Of a DNA stretch of 60,736 nt, positions 54,573-60,736 are shown one piece after another. A program made the translations under genes and the position numbers. The notes beneath the pieces were generated by a model. It saw only the letters and a list, made by a program, of their open reading frames with translations, made no database searches and was not told where the DNA came from. The stretch comes from Fimbriimonadaceae bacterium. Lineage in GTDB: Bacteria; Armatimonadota; Fimbriimonadia; Fimbriimonadales; Fimbriimonadaceae. Location of the stretch: contig JAICWL010000008.1 in NCBI GenBank assembly GCA_025934835.1, positions 1 to 60,736 on the forward strand. The letters run 5' to 3'. The stretch's first letter is position 1; the number at the start of each line of letters is the position of its first letter.

Positions 54573-54914
54573 ATGAAAGACGGACTGATAAGTACGCGGG
54601 AAGAAGGACGACCGGATGTCGAGCGCTGGGTGCGGATCGAAAGAGTCCCGGGCCAGGTGTGCATGCTGCAGTTCTATGACCTTGCACTTCCCAGGACCGA
54701 CCAGCGCTTCTTCGAAGTCGAATTCGATCTTCAGCTTCTCACGATGGCAATCGCCGGAGCCACGTCGCAGATCGTCGCCGGAGATTTCACTTGCGCTATT
54801 CGCAACCTGGGCGACGAAATGGAGATCGTCTTTCAGCCGGAAGGCTGGCCGTTCGCGGGAAGGTGGTGCGTTGAACGGGACGAATTCCTTGACGCCATCG
54901 CCAGCGTGCTCTAG
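54573..54914 (+). CDS. Unknown protein, convergent paralog 1
   Basis: 113 residues, soluble. The sequence DVERWVRIERVPGQVCMLQF, AGATSQIVAGDFTCAIRNLG and EMEIVFQPEG aligns with the product of the convergent neighbour at 54911-55282: both have Dxx-RW-RI near the start, GxxxQIV followed by an acidic/glycine turn, then an LxxxF strand. I know no family. Both look like small beta-rich domains. The stop overlaps the neighbour's stop by 4 bases. Start chosen at the ATG that gives full alignment. Confidence 0.7.
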   Translation: MKDGLISTREEGRPDVERWVRIERVPGQVCMLQFYDLALPRTDQRFFEVEFDLQLLTMAIAGATSQIVAGDFTCAIRNLGDEMEIVFQPEGWPFAGRWCVERDEFLDAIASVL

Positions 54915-55282
54915 ACGCCTGTATTTCTTGCCGACGGAGGCGACCCCTGAACGTTTCCGATGCCTGTTTGCAACTCCAGCGCGTCTAAGCTCACCTTCGT
55001 CGCGGCACGGTCTGTTTCGCCTCGAAACTCGAGAGACAGAAGGCTGCCATCTCGCCGAGCCACCAAGTATCCGTCTTCCGAGACGATTTGCACCACGCCG
55101 CCCGAGAGCACTGAGTCGAAATGGACGCGTGGGCAAGTAACTCGAGCCAGACCGCTCAGAAGGCCCGGATGGCACAGATCGGTCAAATACAACACGATCT
55201 CATCCCCTTGCGCGGCGATGCGTAGCCACCGCGAAAGATCCTGCTTGCCGTTTGCCAACACATAGAAAAGGTGGCCGACCAT
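54911..55282 (-). CDS. Unknown protein, convergent paralog 2
   Basis: 123 residues. HLFYVLANGKQDLSRWLRIA, LTDLCHPGLLSGLARVTCPR, GGVVQIVSEDGYLVARRDGS and LLSLEFRGE match the order and spacing of the plus-strand neighbour at 54573-54914. Its tail (SLDALELQTGIGNVQ) aligns with ERDEFLDAIAS of the other. The 3' ends overlap by four bases in a tail-to-tail arrangement. Not recognised as a family; function unknown. Confidence 0.7.
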   Translation of the reverse strand: MVGHLFYVLANGKQDLSRWLRIAAQGDEIVLYLTDLCHPGLLSGLARVTCPRVHFDSVLSGGVVQIVSEDGYLVARRDGSLLSLEFRGETDRAATKVSLDALELQTGIGNVQGSPPSARNTGV

Positions 55283-55387
55283 GGGTTCGCATGACGCCGG
55301 CGCGCGCCGGTACCACGAGCATAGCCGAATCTGACGGCGCTGAGACCAACCTGGACCAAGTCAAGAGCGGTGGAGCATATTGAATCG

Positions 55388-55906
55388 ATGCGGGTGCCGA
55401 AACTGTTCCATTTCAGCGACCGAGGAGACATCGAGGATTTCGTGCCCCGAGCCCCGGAACGACATCCTCATCACGAGCCGCTGGTCTATGCGATCGACGA
55501 AGGCCATTCTCCGGCCTATCTGTTCCCGCGCCAGTGCCCGAGAATCGCGATCTGGACACCAGACGACACTCGCCTGCTTATCGACGCAAGCTGGGAGACT
55601 CCCTGGCGTGGTGGCAACATCTTCCGATACGAATTCGATCCTAGCGGTTTCGAGGATTGCCGGGATCACGGAGTTTGGGTCAACCGCTCCGCCACTAAGC
55701 CCCGGTCCGTCGTGCTCATTTCAAACCTCGTTGCAGCCAACCCGGTCGAGGTCGAAGTTGTGCCCAGTTTGGTGGGTGCCGCACGGGCGCTATACGACTT
55801 TGAGCGCATGGAATTCAAGTGCCAATGGCCCGTTTCGATGCTCCGGATGGCAAACCTTCCGGACTGGCCCGGTGGGGTCGGCCGACCCGTAGCACCGCCG
55901 AAGTGA
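55388..55906 (+). CDS. DUF6886 family protein
   Basis: 172 residues. MRVPKLFHFSDRGDIEDFVP and PLVYAIDEGHSPAYLFPRQCPRIAIW match DUF6886, small soluble proteins of unknown function. ATG 55388 starts at the conserved MRVPKLFHFSD; six more upstream residues are possible from 55370. The TGA at 55904-55906 overlaps a GTG that could start pheS, so this gene and pheS may be translationally linked. Confidence 0.85.
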   Translation: MRVPKLFHFSDRGDIEDFVPRAPERHPHHEPLVYAIDEGHSPAYLFPRQCPRIAIWTPDDTRLLIDASWETPWRGGNIFRYEFDPSGFEDCRDHGVWVNRSATKPRSVVLISNLVAANPVEVEVVPSLVGAARALYDFERMEFKCQWPVSMLRMANLPDWPGGVGRPVAPPK

Positions 55907-55941
55907 TTGCTTTTGGCCGCCGAATTCGTGCATACCTAGGC

Positions 55942-57039
55942 GTGCCATCCATCGACGATATCGTTGCAGAGGCCGAGGCCGCTATCGACGCTGGCGCAAC
56001 CATAGAGGCGCTGCGCGAGGCTGAAAACCGGTTTCTGAAAGACAAGAGCGCGGCGCTGGGAGGCATTTTGCGTCAGCTTGGCCAAATGCCTCCGGAAGAG
56101 CGCCGGGACGTCGGCAGGCAGGTGAACGACGCAAAGGCGCGGTTGCAAGCGAAAATCGACGAGAAACTCGAAGCGCTGAAGCAGGCCGAGAGCGCACACC
56201 GGCTTGAAGGGGATCGAATCGATGTGACGATGCCTGGCCGACGACCGCGTTTCGGATCGGAGCACGTGCTGCAGCAGACCACGAACAAAATCAAGCGGGT
56301 GCTCGGCGGGCTCGGATTCGAGTTCGTCCACGGGCCAGAGCTCGAGGAATTCCGCTACAACTTCGACGCACTCAACTATCCGCCCGACCATCCTGCGATG
56401 GACGATCAGGATACGTTCTACATCGACGATGAGCACCTTCTTCGCACTCAGTGCACGGCGGTTCAAGGTCGAGTGTTCGAGGTGCGTCGGCCCCCGCTGC
56501 GCTGCTTCACGGTGGGCCGCACATACAGGAACGAAGCTGTCGACCGAACGCATTCGCACACATTTCATCAGGTCGATTGCTTCATGATCGACCGAGGTGT
56601 GTCAATGGCGCACCTGAAGGGCACTTTGGGCGCCTTCGCGCGAGCGATGTTCGGGCCGGAAGTCAAGGTTCGATTCCGACCAGATTTTTTTCCGTTCGTG
56701 GAGCCGGGCGTCGACTACGCCATTTCCACGCCGAAGCTCTTTGGCGGGAAATGGGTCGAGCTCGGTGGCGCCGGGCTCATCCATCCGAACATCCTCGAAT
56801 CGTTCGGAATCGACATCAACGAGTTCAGCGGCTTCGCGTTCGGACTTGGCGTCGAACGGATCCCGATGATGGCTTACGGCGTCGACGACCTGAGAAACTT
56901 CCTGGAGAATGACCTTCGGTTCCTCGATCAATTCCGATTCGAGCCGATCGTGGTCGAGGAGGCAGGGTTGCAAGACCGGCTGGCCGCTTCGACCAAGCGA
57001 AAAGCAACTCTAGCGACCGAGCACCAGGTCCGGGCCTAG
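55942..57039 (+). CDS. pheS: Phenylalanyl-tRNA synthetase alpha subunit
   Basis: 365 residues. N-terminal coiled coil (SIDDIVAEAEAAIDAG onward), then the class II core: motif 2 CFTVGRTYRNEAVDRTHSHTFHQVDCFMIDRG, KVRFRPDFFPFVEPGVD, WVELGGAGLIHPNIL and motif 3 GFAFGLGVERIPMMAYGVDDLR. It charges tRNA-Phe together with PheT. The best family start is the GTG at 55942; GTG 55903 overlaps the previous stop by four bases. No pheT follows; hisD is next. Confidence 0.96.
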   Translation: MPSIDDIVAEAEAAIDAGATIEALREAENRFLKDKSAALGGILRQLGQMPPEERRDVGRQVNDAKARLQAKIDEKLEALKQAESAHRLEGDRIDVTMPGRRPRFGSEHVLQQTTNKIKRVLGGLGFEFVHGPELEEFRYNFDALNYPPDHPAMDDQDTFYIDDEHLLRTQCTAVQGRVFEVRRPPLRCFTVGRTYRNEAVDRTHSHTFHQVDCFMIDRGVSMAHLKGTLGAFARAMFGPEVKVRFRPDFFPFVEPGVDYAISTPKLFGGKWVELGGAGLIHPNILESFGIDINEFSGFAFGLGVERIPMMAYGVDDLRNFLENDLRFLDQFRFEPIVVEEAGLQDRLAASTKRKATLATEHQVRA

Positions 57040-57055
57040 CAGAGGGGTTTAATCA

Positions 57056-58363
57056 GTGCCCATGATCTGCAAGCTCGTGCGCTTTGGCGAAGGCGATCTC
57101 ATAGCGTCTTTGGAACGCCGCGGCACTCAAATCCAGTCGGAAGTCGCCGAGTCGGTCCGTCGCACCATCGAGCAGGTTCGGCTGCGCGGAGACGATGCGC
57201 TCCTGGAGCATGCCCGGCGGTTCGACGCGCCCGGCCTCGAATCGCTCGAAGTTTCTGAAGCCGAGTTGCTATCGGCGACGCTCGAACCTCGGTATCTCGA
57301 TGCGATCCGCCTTTCGATCCAAAGGGTTCGGTCGTTTCACGACAAGCAGATGAGGCATATGACCGCCGGGCTAGAGCCCGTCGGTGACGGCGTTTTCTCT
57401 TGGTCGGAAGGCGGCTTGGGCCAGCGGCTCCGGCCGCTCTCGGCGGTGGGGGTTTATGTCCCCGGCGGCCTGGCTTCCTATCCTAGTTCGGTCATCATGA
57501 ACACCACTCCCGCGCTCTGCGCGGGCGTCTCCTCGGTAGCTGTGGCAACACCCGCGCGCAAGGATGGCTCCTTGATCCCTGCGGTACTGATCGCACTGCG
57601 AGATCTCGGCATCACCAAGGCTTTCAAGGTCGGTGGAGCGGGTGCGGTAGCCGCGCTCGCGCTCGGAACCGAAAGTGTGCCGAAGGTCGACAAGATCGTC
57701 GGGCCGGGAAACCGGTACGTAAACGAGGCGAAGCGGCAGCTTTGGGGGCAGGTTGGTCTGGATACCTTCGCCGGTCCGAGCGAGGTGTGCGTGCTCGCCG
57801 ACGATACTGCCAATCCGGAGTGGGCTGCAGCAGACCTGCTCACTCAAGTGGAACATGCCGAGGACAACGCCGGATTCCTAGTCGCGCTGAGCGAGCCTCA
57901 AGCTCGCCGGATTTTGGATTGTGCCGACAGGCAGATGCGCGGAGCTCCGCGCGAAGCCACCATGCGTGAAGCGCTCGCTCAGCACGGGCTCGCAATCGTT
58001 GCGAGGGATATGAAGGAGGCGATCGAAGCAGTGAATGCGATAGCTCCGGAACATCTGACGCTCGCCGTGGAAGACCCCGACAAGACACTTCAATCCGTCC
58101 ACAATGCCGGATGCGTGCTGCTAGGAGAACACACGCCCGAAAGCGCCGGCGACTTCGTGCTGGGCCCTTCTCACACTTTGCCGACGGCAACGGCGGCCAG
58201 GTTCGGCGGCCCGCTGAATGTGCTCGACTTCCTGAAGGTGCAAAGCGTTTCAAAGCTAACCCCCGAGCAGCTCGAGCCGTTAGTCGGCGCGATCGAGGCT
58301 TTCGGAGAGATGGAAGGCTTCCCGGCGCACGGGCACGGCGCCCTCATTCGGCGGCAAAAGTAG
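57056..58363 (+). CDS. hisD: Histidinol dehydrogenase
   Basis: 435 residues. SAVGVYVPGGLASYPSSVIMN, FKVGGAGAVAALALGTESVPKVDKIVGPGNRYVNEAKRQLWG, GPSEVCVLADDTANPEWAAADLLTQVEHAEDN and NAGCVLLGEHTPESAGDFVLGPSHTLPT are the hallmark blocks, including the Zn and catalytic His/Glu positions. It oxidises histidinol to histidine with NAD+. GTG 57056 has an AGAGGGG box; ATG 57062 is next. It is isolated from other his genes here. Confidence 0.97.
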   Translation: MPMICKLVRFGEGDLIASLERRGTQIQSEVAESVRRTIEQVRLRGDDALLEHARRFDAPGLESLEVSEAELLSATLEPRYLDAIRLSIQRVRSFHDKQMRHMTAGLEPVGDGVFSWSEGGLGQRLRPLSAVGVYVPGGLASYPSSVIMNTTPALCAGVSSVAVATPARKDGSLIPAVLIALRDLGITKAFKVGGAGAVAALALGTESVPKVDKIVGPGNRYVNEAKRQLWGQVGLDTFAGPSEVCVLADDTANPEWAAADLLTQVEHAEDNAGFLVALSEPQARRILDCADRQMRGAPREATMREALAQHGLAIVARDMKEAIEAVNAIAPEHLTLAVEDPDKTLQSVHNAGCVLLGEHTPESAGDFVLGPSHTLPTATAARFGGPLNVLDFLKVQSVSKLTPEQLEPLVGAIEAFGEMEGFPAHGHGALIRRQK

Positions 58364-58391
58364 CGTGATTGCAGGGGTACCCTGAGTCTCG

Positions 58392-59249
58392 ATGCATCGG
58401 GTTGGTTTTGTAGGTCTGGGAACGATGGGCCGCCCGATGGCCGGCCATCTCGTTTCCGCTGGACATGAAGTCGTCGTCTGGAACCGAACACCTGGAAAGG
58501 CCGAGGGCCTCGGCGCATCCGTAGCCCAGTCGCTGGGCGACCTCGCAAGCCGCTGCGACACGGTCATGCTTTGCGTCAATCGCACCGAGGACGTGCGAGA
58601 GTGCCTAGCTGGGTTAGTCTCCGAAGCCAAGCCCGGCCTTCTATTCGTAGATCACTCTACAATCGAGCCCACCGCAGCCTGCGACATCGAGGCTGAGCTT
58701 TCGACGAATGGCTTCGGCTTCGTCGACGCGCCGATCACTGGGGGAAGTGCCGGGGCGCAAAACGGCAAGCTAACGATTTTCATGGGCGGTAAGCAGGAGC
58801 TCGTGGATCGGGCGAAACCAATCGTGGCAGCGTACGCGAAGCGAGCCGAGCGCGTTGGCGGTCCCGGCCAGGGCCAGATGATGAAGATGGCCAACCAAAT
58901 CGCGGTTGCCGGCGCGTTGGTCGGGCTGTGCGAATGCTTGAGCTTCGCTAAAAAAGCCCGGCTCGATCCCAATCAGGCGCGCGATCTCATCGGTGGTGGG
59001 GCTGCCGGAAGCTGGGCCTTTGAGAATTACGGCCCAAAGATCCTTCAGCAAGACTGGACGCCCGGTTTTAGCGTCAAGAACCAGCGCAAAGATTTTGGAT
59101 ACTGCAAAGACGCCGCGGGAGCCGTCAACGCAGCGATCCCCGCGACCGAACTCGTGGACGGCTTGCTCGCCGCGCTGGAGCGTGAGGGCCACGGTGAGTG
59201 GGCGACGGCAGCTTTATATGAAGTGCTTCTGGAGATGAGTCCGAGGTAG
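58392..59249 (+). CDS. NAD(P)-dependent beta-hydroxyacid dehydrogenase
   Basis: 285 residues. VGFVGLGTMGRPMAGHLVSAGHEV is the Rossmann dinucleotide motif. FVDAPITGGSAGAQNGKLTIFMGG, the catalytic Lys region MKMANQIAVAGALVGLCECLSF and FSVKNQRKDFGYCKDAAG complete the 3-hydroxyisobutyrate/6-phosphogluconate dehydrogenase-like family. Substrate unknown. The stop overlaps the ABC ATPase GTG by one base (TAGTG). Confidence 0.94.
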   Translation: MHRVGFVGLGTMGRPMAGHLVSAGHEVVVWNRTPGKAEGLGASVAQSLGDLASRCDTVMLCVNRTEDVRECLAGLVSEAKPGLLFVDHSTIEPTAACDIEAELSTNGFGFVDAPITGGSAGAQNGKLTIFMGGKQELVDRAKPIVAAYAKRAERVGGPGQGQMMKMANQIAVAGALVGLCECLSFAKKARLDPNQARDLIGGGAAGSWAFENYGPKILQQDWTPGFSVKNQRKDFGYCKDAAGAVNAAIPATELVDGLLAALEREGHGEWATAALYEVLLEMSPR

Positions 59250-60736
59250 TGACGCCGCCTGCCGTTTCGATGACCGGCATTTCCAAGCGATTTGGAGCCG
59301 TCACCGCGCTCGACCATGTCGACCTCGAGGTCGCGCGCGGCAGCTTGCACGCGGTGGTCGGCGAAAACGGCGCCGGCAAGACCACCCTGATGCGGATTTT
59401 GTATGGGGCGATCGCCCCCGACGAGGGCGAGATCCAGGTCGACGGCGAAGCGCGACGGTTCGCTAGCTCCGCCGAGGCGATCGAAGCCGGCATAGGAATG
59501 GTCAGCCAGCACTATGGCGTCATCCCCGCCTTGACGTGCCTTCAAAACTTGATGCTCGGCGCGGAGCACGGAAGGATCATCAACCGCGCCAAAGCGCTGG
59601 AAGAGGCCCATCAGCTCGCCCAGCGGATGGGCTTTGAATTTGATTGGCACGCCGAAGCGTCGTCTCTGAGCCCGGGAGGCGCGCAAAAGCTGGAGATACT
59701 CAAGCTCCTCTGGCGCAAGGCTCGGATCATGATCCTGGACGAGCCCACGGCGATGCTCTCTCCGCTCGACAGCGACTCTCTGTTCGCGAGCATGAGGCAG
59801 CTTGCCGCAGAGGGCTCGACGGTCATTCTGGTCACTCACCGGCTGCCGGAGGTGATGGATCATTGCAGCCGCGTGACCGTATTGCGCGGGGGACGTCTAG
59901 TCGGAGACCTGCCTGTTGCGGACACATCGCCGCAGGAACTCGCGAAAATGATCGTTGGCGGCGAAGTTCTCGTTCGCGACGACTTGGGCACACCCGCACT
60001 GGGTCCGGTGGCGCTGAGCGTGAAGGGCGCAACCGTGCGGAGGCAAGGAGGCGGCGAGCTGCTCTCGAATGTGTCCATCGAGGCGCGAGCCGGCGAGGTG
60101 CTGGGCATCGCAGGTGTCGATGGCAGTGGCCAGAGGGAGCTTTTTCGCGCCATCCTTGGCATTCAGCGGCTCGATTCCGGGACGATCGAACTGCTCGGGC
60201 GGAGCGCCACGAAGCTCAGCGCCGAGCAAAGAATCGAGCTTGGGGTGCGCATTATCCCCGAAGATCGCCACGACGAGGGCGTAGTGGAAAGCTGGAGTCT
60301 CGACGAAAACGCGGCTCTCGGTTTGCAGCGGCTTGCGCCGAACGCGCGCGGTGCGATGGTTGACCGAGCGGGAAGGAGGCGGGCCGCGGAGGGGATCGCG
60401 CAAAAGTTCCAAACGCGGTACGGCGGGCTGGACTTGCCGATCGCGAGCCTTTCCGGCGGGAACCAGCAGAGGTTCGTCGCAGCGCGGGCGCTTAGCATCG
60501 AACCAAAGCTGATTCTTGCCTTCCAGCCTGCGCGCGGACTCGACCTCAACGCAACCGCACACGTCTACCGAGCGATTCGCGAGGAGGCGCGCAACGGGGC
60601 CGCGGCCATCGTCGTCAGCTTCGATTTGGACGAGCTGCTCGATCACTGCGACCGCATCGTTGCCATGAGCGCCGGCCATTTAGCTGCGCCGGAGGGTGGG
60701 CACGAGAGGGACCGCGATGCCATTGGCAGACTGATG
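59249..60736 (+). CDS. Twin-domain sugar/nucleoside ABC transporter ATPase (cut by window edge)
   Basis: The frame is open from GTG 59249 to the last base of the window (496 codons so far). Domain 1: GENGAGKTTLMRIL (Walker A), GMVSQHY (Q-loop), LSPGGAQKLEIL (signature), RIMILDEPTAMLSP (Walker B) and VTHRLPEV (switch His). Domain 2 begins GVDGSGQRELFRAILGIQ with the degenerate P-loop usual for the second domain of this family. It continues with IPEDRHDEGVV, LSGGNQQRFVAARAL and LILAFQPARGLDL. This is the type that partners BMP-family lipoproteins for nucleoside or sugar uptake. The permeases should lie just beyond the window. Confidence 0.9.
   Translation, partial: MTPPAVSMTGISKRFGAVTALDHVDLEVARGSLHAVVGENGAGKTTLMRILYGAIAPDEGEIQVDGEARRFASSAEAIEAGIGMVSQHYGVIPALTCLQNLMLGAEHGRIINRAKALEEAHQLAQRMGFEFDWHAEASSLSPGGAQKLEILKLLWRKARIMILDEPTAMLSPLDSDSLFASMRQLAAEGSTVILVTHRLPEVMDHCSRVTVLRGGRLVGDLPVADTSPQELAKMIVGGEVLVRDDLGTPALGPVALSVKGATVRRQGGGELLSNVSIEARAGEVLGIAGVDGSGQRELFRAILGIQRLDSGTIELLGRSATKLSAEQRIELGVRIIPEDRHDEGVVESWSLDENAALGLQRLAPNARGAMVDRAGRRRAAEGIAQKFQTRYGGLDLPIASLSGGNQQRFVAARALSIEPKLILAFQPARGLDLNATAHVYRAIREEARNGAAAIVVSFDLDELLDHCDRIVAMSAGHLAAPEGGHERDRDAIGRLM

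Noticed and set aside
54426-55175. 249-residue minus-strand frame across the hairpin and both unknown genes
   Set aside because: It runs through a strong hairpin and two better-supported frames that match each other; no domain is seen.

Overview
The window is a moderately GC-rich bacterial chromosome segment. Many genes overlap by four bases, many have weak Shine-Dalgarno sequences, and GTG/TTG starts are common. DUF5695 and DUF6886 proteins, large PAS/GAF histidine kinases and secreted beta-propeller phosphoesterases fit a soil or freshwater member of a deep-branching phylum, possibly Armatimonadota (Fimbriimonas-like). That placement is an impression from protein content only.

Left third (about 1-18.8 kb) looks like an accessory ion-stress region full of decayed DNA. 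It opens with two broken transposase pieces facing each other. A minus-strand chromate operon follows (chrB split into two genes, plus a DUF1259 protein) behind a perfect 15-bp-arm palindrome. Next come an ArsR-regulated ClC chloride/proton exchanger, a broken metallophosphoesterase, a DUF488 gene and a complete kdp locus (small membrane ORF, kdpF, A, B, C, D, E). A lone histidine kinase and an overlapping PadR-DoxX-mini multicopper oxidase-ChrA operon close the region. Three dispersed copies of a MerR-operator-like sequence and two copies of an AraC-like gene tail lie in the gaps.

Middle (about 18.8-39.5 kb) holds small enzyme and regulator genes (cupin, GNAT, DUF1801, ArsR-SRPBCC pair) and a large secreted DUF5695 carbohydrate-active protein. 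A cyclase/NB-ARC/TPR regulator follows, then an aldo-keto reductase with a cupin partner and a Cj0069-family gene coupled to a 47-codon ORF. After an internally deleted aquaporin comes a MEDS-PAS-histidine kinase with its response regulator. A metal group ends the section: a full multicopper oxidase, a small lipoprotein, a VIT1-type transporter and an Nramp-like transporter with altered metal-binding motifs.

Right third (39.5 kb to the end) starts with tRNA-Thr and tRNA-Tyr. It continues with a beta-CASP nuclease and esterase, an mntH-CDF metal pair, DedA, and a roughly 1,057-residue multi-GAF histidine kinase. Three hydrolases follow: beta-lactamase-like, secreted alpha/beta, and beta-propeller phosphoesterase. 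A convergent pair of apparently paralogous unknown genes leads to housekeeping genes: DUF6886-pheS, hisD, a beta-hydroxyacid dehydrogenase, and a twin-domain ABC ATPase that runs off the window.

No CRISPR array, prophage or obvious defence system is visible. The best leads are the internally deleted multicopper oxidase kept inside the chrA operon, the palindrome-controlled split chrB operon, the dispersed operator/AraC remnants, and the convergent paralog pair.
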